Shown one piece after another: positions 10,406-22,633 of a stretch of DNA of 64,000 bases. Both the position numbers and the translations under genes were made by a program. Origin of the DNA: Microstegium vimineum. Lineage: Eukaryota; Streptophyta; Magnoliopsida; Poales; Poaceae. Every line of letters starts with the position of its first letter. The stretch's first letter is position 1. The notes under the pieces are model-generated. The model was not told where the DNA came from and ran no database searches. It saw nothing but the letters and a program-made list of their open reading frames with translations. The stretch covers positions 14,461,291 through 14,525,290 of the forward strand of contig CM039120.1 in assembly GCA_022036555.1 (NCBI GenBank), given 5' to 3'.

Positions 10406-12694
10406 GGCTTTGGAATTTTCAAACTTGATTCGTCCAGATTCAATTATTGATTGCAATTGCTGCCTAAAGACTTTGCAATCATTGGTACTGTGCGAAGTTG
10501 CATTGTGCCACTTGCAGTACCTGATCCTTCTGAGCTCTTCGGCCGATGGAATTACCTGGTTAGGCGCCAGCCTAATCCTCCCTTATTGAAGTAATAGGTC
10601 AAACATCCTATCGGCTTTGGTGATATCAAAGGTGAATCTCTCAGCTTCTTTCTGCTCGAACGGACAAGACATCGACTTTTTATTCTCTACCCATTCAACT
10701 AAACCGATACTTGCTTCTTCGTCCGAATTTGTCTTCTTAGTTAAAGACACCTCCTCATCCCAATTTCCTCTAGGCTCAAAAACTTTGGTATCTTGATCGG
10801 CAACCCTTTGCACAAGATGGCTGAAGCTTTCAAACTCTTGAGACGCGTATTTGTCCCTGATGTGCGGCAGTAATCCCTGGCAGGCCAAATTCGCCAATTG
10901 CCGATCATCAAGTACTAAGCTATAGCACTTGTTCTTCATGTCTCGCAGTCTTTGCACGAAGCTTTCTACCGATTCATCGTTACGCTGCTTTAATTTGACC
11001 AAATCGGTAAGCTTCTTTTCATGCACGCCTGCGAAGAAATACTTGTGAAACCGCTTCTCTAGGTCGGCCCAAGTGATCACAGAACTTGGAGGTAGTGAAA
11101 TAAACCATGTAAATGCCGATCCCGATAACGATGACGAGAACAATCTCACCCTCAATTCATCTCTGTTGGCTGCCTCTCCACATTGGATAATGAAGCGATT
11201 AATGTGCTCCATTGTTGATATATCATCTTGACCAGAAAATTTGGTGAAATCTGGCACTTTGTACCGATTTGGGAGAGGGATCAAATCATAAGCTGGAGGA
11301 TATGGAGTTCGATAAGAATATGTATCAACCTTAGGCTTGATACTGAATTGCTCTTTCACCACTTCGGCAATCTTATCGGCCCAGTACGCATCTTGATCCT
11401 GCCGATGCACTGATTGGATGTTGACTGGTTGAGTAGGTTGATGCATTTCTTCATATCTTTGCGATGAATAGGCCGGAGCAACCGGCACATTTGCGGCATC
11501 AGTCTGTTGAGTATTATGCATCGGCTTATTTGCCGATGGGCAATTCTGAACACCCACTGGGATGTACTGTGGCATTATATTCATCGGCTGATATGTCGAT
11601 ATCTCATTGTGCGCATTCACTTGCGAGTACTACGGCGAAGTAGTACTTATCGGCTGACGTACCGATATTTCATTCTGAAGACTCGCTGGCGGATGATACT
11701 GCGGAGCTCTCGCCACTTGGTATCCAGGTTGCACAACTTGCTGCTGAATCGGTAATTGACCGATCCAACTTACGTTAGATGTCATCGGCATATGACTTGC
11801 CGATGGTTGATAACTAGCTGTCGCTTGCTGTCCTTGTACCCTTGAATGATTGCCTTGATTTGCGGGTACCACATCTTGAGGAACCATTGCCGATATGGGC
11901 TGGTTTCCAATAGCAATGTCTTGCTGCATCGGCCAAGAACCTGTCGATGGTTGCGCATAAGCCACTCTAGGTATCGCCACCTGAGGATTCCCTGATGGCA
12001 ACTGCACCGTTGGAGAGGATGTAGCATCATGCATCGCTAGAATCATCGGTTGTGCAGGTGTTGTTGATGCCACGGGAATCTTCCACCCTACATTGTCATC
12101 CTGGACCAATTTGGAATCAGCAGATGGACTTGGAGGCATACCGTATCCCCACCAGCTGACGGAAGTTGGCTGACTCTGGGTCACAGGTCCAGACATTGTT
12201 GACGCCACCAGATTTGCATTCAATTGAGTAATTTTTGTTGGGTCCGATCTTGGCGACGTGATCTCATCGACAGACCGGTTCATATACGGTGAAGACACCC
12301 TTGGAACCGCCGATCGGATCATAACAGATGCCGATCCGAGTTGATGATACGCCGAATCAACATAATATGGTGCTTGTATTTCCTTGAAAGTTTGCTTGAC
12401 AGCATTGTATACAGTATTGGACAGCACATTAGATTGGCTAATTAACACATGATTTAATGCAGAATTAACCATCTCTTGTAATTTATCAGGATCAGCGTCG
12501 AAAGTGACCTGCCGTGGCAACGGCGGATCTTGCTTCTAGACTGCTTCGCCGATTCTGTTTAGGCTGAAGGACTTGAGATATAACTATTTGTACTCCTCCA
12601 TAGCCCGCTCCATAGCCTGCTTCTGATCATCTCTCAGATTTGCTTCAGAGACTTCAATGGCATTCTTCGGATTGACCTCAGCAGTATTGTCCAT
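10406..12694 (-). pseudogene. gag: Element B gag
   Basis: Starts at the ATG 12694-12692 (MDNTAEVNPKN...), shortly after the primer-binding site. A Gln/Pro/Ser/Met-rich N-terminal half is followed by the Retrotrans_gag core (about 10750-11300: GSAFTWFISLPP, FHKYFFAGVHEKK, VESFVQRLRDMKNKC) and a CKWHN...DCKVF motif near the end. In-frame stops occur at about 12580 (CAG to TAG by comparison with C), near 11630 and near 10583, so this copy is not functional. The homologous ORF in C is open throughout the same span. Confidence 0.85.
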
Positions 12695-12762
12695 TAAACT
12701 TGTAATGGGTTAAACTGTGGCCAAAAGATGTGATATGGTCCCACCGAGCGTGCCAAAAGAGG

Positions 12763-13975
12763 TGTTGACACAAAAAGCGTCAGGATCTGTGAACACCTCG
12801 GGCTTATACTCGAATTCGATATCTGAGGGCGTGCCAGTCGATTTGACCAGTTAATCGACAAGGATGATAACTAGAACAAGATCTGAACGAGACAACGGCG
12901 ATGCGCCCAGATATCAAGGCTCAAACCTGATCAGGATAACTAGAGTAGAGCTGAACGAGACGACAGCGATGCGCCCGGACGTCAAGGCTCAGATTGCTCA
13001 AACGCGGAACTTGCAAGGGTTGACGGAGGTCGATGAGATGCAGCCCGTCGAAACTTGAAGAACTCGTAGATAGACTATAACTAATGCGATAAAGGTAAAT
13101 TACTGGTAAAGTAGATAAAAAAGTAATTGATTCATTTGATATGCTTGGATATGATTTCTCACGACCCCTAGGTACATATTTATACTCCGGCAATAGGAGT
13201 TGTAGACAGACACGACTCGTACCTTTCCTAAACAAGACAAACTCCTATTTTAAAGGAAATAACTGACTCGCGCAGGAGTCGGACCCAAATAACAATAATA
13301 TTTTCCTAAACAAACACCTCTATTTTTAAGGAAATAAACGACTCGTGCAAGAGTCGGACTCAAACTTCTATAACAGTACTGGTATAAGATCACCAGTTTC
13401 CTTACGTCTTCTCCTCGATGAAACTTTCCATCGACACATCCTTCCGATCCGCAACTTCCTTTTAGCGCCATCGGCAACTGTATGCTCACATTAGCCATGT
13501 CATCCTTCATCGACAACATCTCTGCATGCTTATCATTAGCGCCCTGGTTTTATTCTCATCGGCAACTTTGACCAATGACCTTCCGATGCTGATAGAAAAC
13601 GGCTACCAATCAGAGTGAGTCTTAACCCCTTTGATAATCTGCAACCTTCTTCTATCGCCATCGGCAGCTCTCTGCTGACACCAGCCACTTCATCCTGCTT
13701 CCATCGGCATCATCACTCATCGGCAGCTTTCCGTCCTCATCGGCAATATTCTTCCGGTCGGCAATATTCATGTCTCTACCGGCAACATCCCTTGCCTTCA
13801 TCAAGTCTTTCTGCCTCAATCGACAACAAGTCCCTGTCTGCATCAGCAACATTCTTGCCTTTGTCGGCAATCTGACCGGTAATATCCCAATACCGATAAG
13901 GAACGACAACTAGCCTTTTGCCGATCGGCACAATCCTTAGATCATATTGACACGTGCCAAAAAACGGTGTCAACA
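12763..13975 (-). repeat. 5' LTR of element B
   Basis: 1213 bp. Carries a minus-strand TATAAATA at 13177-13184 and is followed on the minus strand by the primer-binding site. Confidence 0.92.
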
Positions 13976-16771
13976 TATGCTAAAATGTTAAAGCCAACGT
14001 TCCTAGAGCATAGAAGATGTCCTCTGTTTCTATGACAATAATGCCCCTGCTTCGAATCATATGTGAATTCCTTCGGGTATGTGTTGTCCACTAATTCTTT
14101 GCAGGAGAGAAGCAATGAATGGAGAAAAGGGTCTGAGTAGAATGCAATGATTCACAGAAGAAAGATCATTCGTCATCATCAATATCGTGACCCAAGGAAT
14201 CGTCACGCTTCGAGATTACGGCTGCAACACCTTTAAAGGTAAATGGTCAGTGTCCTAAAAGTCCACCTGAGCATGAAATTGACATGGTAGATTTTGTTCT
14301 TAATCCAAATTAGAACTAAAATCTACATGTTTTAACTTTTTGTTCAAATTTTGAAAAGTACCTTAGAAATGGCCTATACTTAGCCTTGACTCCCTCCTCG
14401 TGAAAGGTCGGCCCATTTGGCCTCTAAAGTGGTTCGGTTGAACCTGTCTTTGGGCCAAACAGCCCGAAACTTCACGAGCTGACTCACCTGACCCGAACAA
14501 GTTCAAAACCTGGCTCTGTCATTCAAAATCTTTCAAAAAGCGTTCTGGTGATCATGTTCCGAACTAGTTCAAACACCTCACTGCACAGAAACATCGGGCC
14601 AACACTCCCCTTCGGTTTTCATCGCGATCCGAGCGAAAACGAAGGTCCTGAACGTTGTTTCTTCTCTTCTTAACACCCCTTCTTCTTCTTCCTCCTTCCA
14701 CCTTGCTTTCTTTCACAACCAGCAGCACCACCATCATCCTTAGTCATCCTCTAGAACCATCAACACAACCTTCATCATGGTTCTGATAGAAGAAAGCATG
14801 GCAAGATGCTTGACATCCCTTATACTAAGACCATAAGACTTTCTCTCTCCACCTTCACACTTGGTACTTAGGCATGATAGTCTATCACTCTTGAATCAAT
14901 GAACACGTGCGTAAGCTATCAATGACAAATGAAACTCTTGGTTCTGCTAGTATCTTACCCCAGCAGAACCCCTGCATTTGATCTACTTCTATCACTGTTT
15001 ACATCATGCTCCGAAACAAGTATGGGGGAGGTCGGTCGACACTCCAACATGCCAAAACACCAGAATGACCACTGAATCATGTTGTACACGTCCATAACAT
15101 GTTCCACAAAAAAGTTGGACCGAAATGGCCACTTTTGTGGATCGACCGATCCACTTTGGAGGCCAAAATTCAGAAAACACAGAGCAAAGCAATATTCAGA
15201 GGTAAGGGATCCGAATGCAGGGTTCGAAGTGGCCAAACGACTCCAAGGGGGTCGGTCAAAGCCCACCAGCCAGCATCCACTCAACTTCAAACGTCTATTC
15301 TGACTGGTTTGCCACATCTCTCTCCTTTTCCTCTATGCTTTTCTTTTGTTTATTAATTTTTCTCTTTCAAAAATAAAAATGAAATAAAAAAATTATAATA
15401 ATTTCTTCATGAAAATAATCCCTTAGTTAATTTCTCTTCTAATTATAAAATTAAAAAAATGAAAAAAAATAAATAAATAATAATAATAATCATAAAATCA
15501 AATCAAATTTCATTTCTTCATAAACTGAAGTGCTTAGTTTATCTCCCTTTTAACATTGAATAAAAACAAGAAGATCGCATTTGAAACTAAAATTTGAAAA
15601 GTAACATGATCTATGACGTTCTGAGGGTAAAAGCGTCATAAAGATGAATTCTTGCTTTTGCTTATGCTAGTGGGAAAATATCTTGATAGGGAACCATATT
15701 GACTAAGTTGTTGATTAATGTGATATAGTTCTCGGCTCATGATTCATACCCTATCTATTTAAGGTTCTTGGAGATTAACTTTTGAAAACGTCATAAAACC
15801 ATAATGTCACTACTCCTCTATAGTGAGAAAATTCCTACCACAGCCATATATGCTCTTTTATGATATAAGCTTTATACATAAGTTGCTTGCTTTATGTTGA
15901 GTTTGGTCAAGTTTTGTGACCCTTGTTGAGAGACTTATCATGCTCCCAAGATCAAGATCACGTACATGCCACATATACATGCTGCTTCTACACTAGAAGT
16001 ACGCAGAAACATGCCTTACATTTTCCACATAGATTCATGCTCCATGTTCTAGTAGAAAAATCTCTCTCTAGTATAATAATAGTAAATGAGACAGACTATG
16101 AAAAATTATGAAATTATATATATATATATATATATCAAAAAAATGAATGATGAGCACATCAAAGCTCATAGAAAAAAATGATGATGAGCATATCAAAGCT
16201 CATAGAAAAATAAAGATAGCTATGTCTCAAAATAATAAGTTAGGAAAGAGAGATCTTATAAAGGATTTTTGATCATTTTCCATGTTTCCACACACTTGCA
16301 CATCTTGATCTAAGAGTATGACATTTCTCTCCTTGGATCCAGAATTTGACTTTACAATATATGCAAGGTAAGTATGCTACATTGTTTATCCCTACCTAAG
16401 CTCCACATAAGCCTTTTAGAAGTAGGAAGACACAAAGAAGGCAACCTCTTTATGCCTTGGTAAGGAATCATACAACTTGAGCGATCTAGAGTGCTATATG
16501 AGGAGTAAGTTGACTTATGAGCTTTCTTTTGAAAAAAAATTAAAAAAAAACTCCATGTACTAAAATATGATTTGGGAAGATGACTTTGCCTTGAGAATTG
16601 TTCCATTTCTCAACTTCTCAAGGATATATGTTAGCCAACACCACAAATCCCATTGGTATGACAAAATGTCTTTAGTGAATCTTTATGTTTACTTTATACT
16701 TTGAACAACATAGACTTGTTAGCTTTTAACCTTTACTCGAGGACGAGCAAAGAGCTAAGTATGGGGGATCT
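13976..16771 (+). other. Non-coding 3' interior of element E
   Basis: No coding region is supported. The first part continues the interior broken by B (GAGGGAGCAT on the left flank, TATGC on the right). It includes a second AAGTATGGGGGA motif (15018-15029), AT-rich low-complexity DNA at 15350-15500, a (TA)n microsatellite at about 16116-16134 and a 34-bp tandem duplication at about 16147-16214. It ends in the polypurine tract at 16757-16771. Short ORFs near 15000-15350 are GC-biased chance readings. Confidence 0.7.
16757..16771 (+). other. Polypurine tract of element E
   Basis: AAGTATGGGGGATCT immediately upstream of the TGTTG start of the 3' LTR; the expected plus-strand primer for reverse transcription. 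Confidence 0.75.
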
Positions 16772-18275
16772 TGTTGATGGTAATTATGAGCTATTTTATC
16801 ACCATCAAAACACCGTCAACATCCTCATATTCAAAGGAAAACAAGAATAACATGAACATAATTTACCCAATAACTAGTTCCACAAGTCCCATGACTATTT
16901 GAGTGCAGGTAATGACAAATGGGGACTTTTGGGAGCTAGTGGGCCCACTTAGGGGGTCGACCGACCACCCTGTGGGGCCACTAAGCCTCCCAAGCCTCCA
17001 TGATCCAAGCACACCCTCTAGAGTGAAGATCCACCCTTGGATCTCCTCTGTGCTTCTTCTCAACGGCTCTAGATCAAAGCACGAGGATACATGGGCCCAC
17101 AAACTATCTCAGAAAAATACAAAACTATTGCCAAGGGTCTATGACATGTGGGCCATGCTCCACACGAAATATGGAGGCCTACGGCCCCAACTCACGTTCG
17201 GCCAAACCACCATTGGGCCCACCAGGCCCCCACTTGGTCCCTGATTAGTGGGGCCACCTCCAGGAGGACAGAGGATGGCCCACTAGCCATAGGGGGGGTC
17301 AGCCAAACCACCCCAGGTCGGTTGGGTCCCCCCAACCGCCATACTCCTCCCCCACGTGTTGGATCATCACCATCCATGCCTTGGTCAGTTTCTAAGTCGG
17401 TTGGATCCAACGGTGCTTGATGAAGATGACGCAGATCGCTGACGTGGCACTGGAGTAGCCCCTACTCCACCTCTAGCTATAAATAGACTCCTAGAGCTCC
17501 CTATTCATTTCATGCCTCATTGGAGAGACTACTCCTTAGTAGCTTAGCGGAGCTCTGTAGTAGTGCTATGCTAGTTGGAGGAGAGTGAGGAGAGCCTGGA
17601 GGGGAGTCGGGCCTGTCTGGCGTCTTCTCCGAGTTGTTCCTTAGCGGATGCAAGTCTCTTGTAAGTTTAGCACTTGTAAGTGACTTCGTCTGAGTTCTTT
17701 ATAGTATTCAGTACTTTAAATCTGGTTTAGCTGTTATACAACTTTTCATGCTTGATCATCGCTTTGCTCTGAGTAGAGTGCTTTATTCTTATGCAAGGGT
17801 TAAAGTAGTAAGAATAGTGTAGACGTGGTGTCTAGACTAGATCTTGCCTTTGTAAACCGTTTATCGCATGGATTGTTTGTGGATGCTAGTACATGGTGAC
17901 AGCCCTATCTAGTCTTCGTATTCTACCACGTGTGTAAGCTAAGTTCTTAAAAGGTAGGGCCTCAATACAACATGATGGCGCGGTCTGGTTAGAGTTTTGC
18001 CCTCTTTCTGATATATCCCATCGCCTCCTGCAAGAGAAGGGCTGATAAAGCCAGTATAACCAGCTTTGCCTTGTTAGATATCTTTGCTACATAGAACCTC
18101 TCAACCCAGTTATCATAGTCTCCCTTGATCCATCATAGGACATATCTTTAATCCTAGTTAGATCACTATCGTTCCCTGAGGAAAATACGATACCTGGAAT
18201 ACTCCTGGTGAAGTGCTACATCGGTATAATCTGTGCGCTTGCGGATTTATCCAATAGTCATAAGAAATACCAACA
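16772..18275 (+). repeat. 3' LTR of element E
   Basis: 1504 bp, paired with 2256-3762, TATA box at 17478-17485. Followed by the duplicated CACAC and the rest of A's gag. Confidence 0.92.
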
Positions 18276-19504
18276 CACACCTATGCCTCCTGGCTAAAGG
18301 TGACAAGAAGGTACAAAAGGTAGAAGAGGATGATGAGGCTAGCTCTAGTGATGATAGTGATGATGAGTTTGTGACACCTTCCTATGATGAGCTAATTGAA
18401 ATTTGCAACAAATACACCAAGCTCATTAGGAAGTATAAAACTAAAAGTGAATCACTAGAGAAAGCTAATGAAAACTTGCATGACAAACTTGATGACATGT
18501 CTAGTGCTAATGATGATTTGAAGCTTGAGAATAAAACTCTCACATCTAGCACTAGGGAGCTAAAAGCCTCACTCAAGCAAGCTAATGAGAAACATGATAA
18601 GCTTGAGAGGTCAACACAAGAGCTCCATATAAGGTACAACTTGCTAAAAGATGACTACAACCAAGTGAGAAATGAACATGGCACACTTGTGGTAGCTAAT
18701 GAATTGCTTACAGATGATCTTGCTACACATGTTGCTATTAACCCAGTTGTTAAGTGTCATATAGCTACTTCTTGTGAGGACTTGCTTGATGAATTTGCTA
18801 GTGAGCAAAATGCTAAGTGCAAGGGCAAGAAGGTAGTTGAGGCCGAGAAATATGATGCCTATGTGAAGATGAGGCAAGAGAACTCCAAGCTCAAAGAAGA
18901 ACTAATCACTCTCAAGGCTAACAAGCCCTTCACTATAAAGTCGGCCAAGCAAGATGACAAGGATGCAATCACCTTGATCAACTCTCTCAAAGAAGAAAAT
19001 GCAAAGCTCAAGGTTGAGAAGATCAAGCTTGCAAGTGGAATGTAGAAGTTCACCAAGGGCCACAACCTCCAAAGTGAGCTCTTGATGAACACTATCATGA
19101 AGACCGACAAGACCGGTATTGGGTTCAAGGAGAACTAACTCATGAAGGCCAAGGTCAAGATTGAAGCAAAGAACTATTACAAGAACAAGGCCACAAGAAA
19201 CAACTATGAGCAAGCAAATCCAAAGCCTAGAAGATGCTTTGAGTGTGGACAAGTTGGTCACTATGCTCATGATTACAAGACTCCACCTCGCAAGACCTTG
19301 CCCAAGCACACAAGGCCATTTGCTCATGATGCACACTTCATCATCAACAAGGACTCCAAGGGTAGACCCCTAGTTGTGTTTCTTGGTCCTAAGATGAAGA
19401 ACAAGCCCAAAGTGCTAAGGAGTTGGTGGACAAGGCTATGGGACCTCGCAAAGTGTGGGTTCCCAAACAACAAGCTTAACTTCAAGTTGCTTGTCTGTAG
19501 GTGA
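18276..19504 (+). pseudogene. gag: Copia A gag, C-terminal extension with coiled coil and second zinc knuckle
   Basis: Continues A's gag after E. Residues encoded at 18320-19040 form a long Lys/Glu/Leu-rich coiled coil, the gag extension characteristic of Sireviruses. It resembles D's gag (minus, 43600-44330). A stop at 19043-19045 (GAG in D) and another at 19136-19138 interrupt it. A second zinc knuckle follows (19235-19276), with the pattern C-x2-C-x4-H-x4 ending in Tyr where D has Cys. The PKHTRPFAHDAHF segment is shared with D. Confidence 0.85.
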
Positions 19505-21194
19505 ACTACAAGACCGGTGGAAGTCATTGGGTGATTGATAGTGGTTGCACTCAACATATGACCGGTGACTCTCGGATGTTCACCACACTTGAGAAAGATT
19601 GTGAAGGCCAAGACAAGATTACATTTGGAGACAATTCAAAAGGCAAAGTGCACGTTCTAGGCAAAGTGGCAATCTCCAATGATCAATCAATCTCAAATGT
19701 CTTGCTAGTGCAATCTCTAAGCTTCAACTTGCTATCGGTTGGTCAACTTTGTGATCTCGGTTTCCAATGTCTCTTCACTCCAAAGGAAGTTGTTGTGACC
19801 AAGATTGAAGATTCATCATTGATATTCAAAGGGTTTTGGCACAACAATCTCTACTTAGTGGATTTCACCTCAAATGAAGCTAGTTTGCAAAGATGTCTAT
19901 TCTCCAAGAGCTCTTTGGGTTGTCTATGGCATAGAAGATTAGCTCATGTGGGCATGTCAACTTTGAAGAAACTTGTCAAGGAGATGGTTAGAGGTGTGAA
20001 GGATGTGGTGTTTGAGAAGGACAAGTTGTGTAGTGCATGTCAAGCCGGCAAGCAAGTGGCCAACACCCATCCAACCAAAGCATTCATGTCAACCTCAAGA
20101 GTCCTTGAGCTACTTCACATGGATTTATTTGGACCTACCACCTATGCTAGACTTGGAGGCAATCTCTTTTGCTTGGTGGTAGTTGATGACTACTCTAGGT
20201 ACACTTGGGTGTTCTTTCTTCAAGACAAGGGAGAGACTCAATCAATATTCAAGAAGTTTGCAACTAGAGCCCAAAATGAGTTTGATGTGAAGATCAAGAA
20301 GATTATAAGTGACAATGGGACTGAGTTTGTGAACACCAAGATTGAGGATTATTGTGATGAAGTTGGGATCAAGCATGAAGTGTCTGCCACCTATACTCCA
20401 CAACAAAATGGTGTAGTAGAGAGAAAGAACCGGACACTAATCACACTTGTAAGATCAATGCTTGATGAGTACAACACCCCCGAGAAGTTTTGAGCTGAAG
20501 CAATCAACACCGCATGCTATGCGGCCAACCGGCTCTTTATCCAAAGGCTTCTCAAGAAGACCCCCTATGAGCTTGTGAATGGGAAGAAACCAGATATATC
20601 CTTCTTCCGAGTGTTTGGATGCAAAGTGTACATCTACAAGAAGCGTCAACACTTGGGCAAGTTCAAAAGGCGATATGACATTGGTTTCTTACTTGGCTAT
20701 TCACTTAAATCCAAGGCATATTGAGTATTTAACAAAGCCTCCGGCCTAGTTGAAGAAAGATATGACTTGGAGTTTGATGAAACTAATGGCTCTCAAGAAG
20801 AGCATGAGAATCTTGATGATGTAGGTGATGAACCCTTGAGGGAGGCTATGAAGAATATGTCCGTTGGTGCCATCAACCCACTAAAAGTGGAAGAAGTAGA
20901 AGATGATGCAAATCAAGTACCTTCTCCACCACACACGCCTCAAGTTGATGAAGAACAAGTGAGGGAAGCACAAGAAGATACCTTCATCCCTCAAGATCAA
21001 GCCAAGGCACAAGCTAGTGATGTTGATGCACCATGACCTCCTCCCCAAGTGATTGATAGAAGATCTACACCTATGCTTCAAGCTCATCCACAAGACCTTA
21101 TCATAGGGAGTCCATCAAGGGGGTAACAACTCGATCTAAACTTGCTTCTTATGTTGAGCATCACTCTTTTGTTTCCTTTGTTGAGCCTTCTAGT
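19501..21194 (+). pseudogene. pol: Copia A protease-integrase region
   Basis: It opens with the aspartic protease motif DSGCTQHMTG (about 19537-19566). The GAG-pre-integrase HHCC zinc domain follows (WHRRLAHVGM ... LCSACQAGK, about 19928-20050). The integrase core is next, with D (HMDLFGPT, about 20115), D (SDNGTEF, about 20308) and E (PQQNGVVERKNR, about 20400), so the DDE triad is visible. A TGA at 20491-20493 replaces the TGG read as FWAEA in D, and a second stop occurs at 20722-20724. The variable linker to RT (to about 21190) has further stops. The order PR-INT-RT is diagnostic of Ty1-copia. Confidence 0.88.
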
Positions 21195-22633
21195 GTGGAG
21201 GATGCACTTGCGGATCCGGATTGGGTAAATGCCATGCATGAAGAGTTGAACAACTTCACCCGGAATGAAGTGTGGACACTAGTAGAAAAGCCCAAAGGAG
21301 AAAAAATCATTGGCACCAAGTGGGTGTTTAGGAACAAGCAAGATGATCAAGGTGTGGTTGTGAGGAATAAGGCAAGGTTGGTGGCAAAGGGGTTCTCCCA
21401 AGTTGAAGGCTTGGATTTTGGGGAGACCTTTGCACTAGTTGCAAGACTAGAAGCCATTCATATCCTTTTGGCATATGCTTCACATCACAAAATGAAAAAT
21501 TTTCAAATGGATGTGAAGAGTGCCTTTCTAAATGGTTTCATTAATGAACTTGTATTTGTCTCACAACCTCCCGGGTTTGAAGACCCAAATTGTCCTAATC
21601 ATGTGTATAGGTTGTCCAAGGCACTCTATGGATTGAAGCAAGCTCCAAGAGCTTGGTATGAGAGGCTAAGGGACTTCCTACTCAAGAAGGGCTTCAAGAT
21701 CAGGAAAGTGGATACCACACTATTCACCAAGGTGCTTGATGGAGAAATCTTTGTTTGCCAAGTATATGTCGATGACATTATATTTGGGTCAACAAACCAA
21801 GATCATAGCAAGGAATTTGGTGCGTTGATGTCCAAGGAGTTCGTGATGTCGATGATTGGCGAGCTAACCTTCTTCTTTGGCTTCCAAGTGAATCAATTGA
21901 GGGAGGGCACCTTCATATCTCAAGAGAAGTACACTCATGATGTGCTCAAGAAATTCAAGATGAAGGATTGCAAGCCAATCAAGACCCCAATGCCTACTAA
22001 TGGGCATCTCGACCTTTATGAGGGAGGTAACCCGATCGACCAAACTCTTTATCGCTCGATGATCAGTAGTTTACTTTACCTCACCGCTTCTAGGTCGGAT
22101 ATCATGTTTAGTGTGTGTATGTGTGCTAGGTTTCAAGCAAACCCTAAGGAGTTGCATCTAAGTGCGGTTAAAAGAATCCTTAGGTACATAAGGCACACCC
22201 CTAGCATTGGCCTTTGGTATCCCAAAGGAGCTCCCTTCCTACTTTGTGGCTATTCCGATTCGGATTATGTTGGGTGTAAGGTTGATAGGAAGAGTACCTC
22301 CGGCGGTTGCCATTTGCTAGGAAGATCACTTGTTTCTTGATCCTCTAAGAAGCAAAATAGTGTGGCATTGTCTACCGTAGAGGCGGAATACATAGCCATG
22401 GGAGCAAGTTGTGCACAAATCTTATACACGACACAAACATTCATTGATTACGGCGTGTTTTTAAAAGATGTTCCACTTTTGTGTGATAATGAAAGCACCG
22501 TAAAGCTTGCAAATAACTCGGTTCAACACTCTCGCACCAAGCACATTGATATCTGTCATCACTTTCTTAGAGATCATGTGGCTAGGAAAGACATATCATT
22601 AGTGGGAGTTTCTAGCGAAAATCAATTGGCGCA
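21195..22633 (+). pseudogene. pol: Copia A reverse transcriptase and start of RNase H
   Basis: The RT fold shows WVFRNKQD, KARLVAKGFSQ, QMDVKSAFLNG, the catalytic YVDD at 21765-21776, the KALYGLKQAPRAWY motif and the trailing connection domain. RNase H starts at about 22240 (YSDSDYVGC) and includes STVEAEYIA and CDNESTV. A TGA at 22338-22340 (a Trp codon in related copies) interrupts it. Element C then splits the RNase H at 22633, inside the Leu-Ala-Asp codons; reading resumes at 35329. Confidence 0.9.

Larger units (their letters stand above)
8015..13975 (-). mobile_element. Element B: pol-less Tat-lineage derivative
   Basis: LTRs at 8015-9228 and 12763-13975 (TGTTGACAC...TGTCAACA) are flanked by TATGT (8010-8014) and TATGC (13976-13980), a 5-bp duplication with one change. 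On the minus strand it has a primer-binding site after the right LTR (TGGCACGCTCGGTGGGAC, about 12739-12756), gag, a Zn-binding linker, then a sudden jump at about 9550 to sequence resembling C's antisense-gene region, and a polypurine tract (GGGGGGCATG) next to 9228. RT, RNase H, integrase and most of the PMD gene are missing. By eye the LTRs differ at about 17 positions. Confidence 0.9.
2256..18275 (+). mobile_element. Element E: non-autonomous Athila-like gypsy LTR retrotransposon
   Basis: LTRs at 2256-3762 and 16772-18275 both begin TGTTGATGG and end CCAACA. They are flanked by a perfect 5-bp duplication, CACAC, at 2251-2255 and 18276-18280. The primer-binding site at 3771-3790 (TGGCGCC...GGGGAAC) resembles the tRNA-Asp site used by Athila/Tat elements. 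The polypurine tract is AAGTATGGGGGATCT just before 16772. Only gag and a protease-like ORF are present; no RT or integrase is seen anywhere inside. E carries a solo LTR and element B, so its own length is about 8.9 kb. The plus orientation follows from PBS, PPT and ORFs. Confidence 0.9.

Noticed and set aside
14955..15356. ORFs on both strands in E's 3' interior
   Set aside because: GC-biased stretch, overlapping ORFs in several frames, no family resemblance.
16116..16134. (TA)n tract as a promoter element
   Set aside because: Simple microsatellite inside the non-coding interior of E with no gene downstream.
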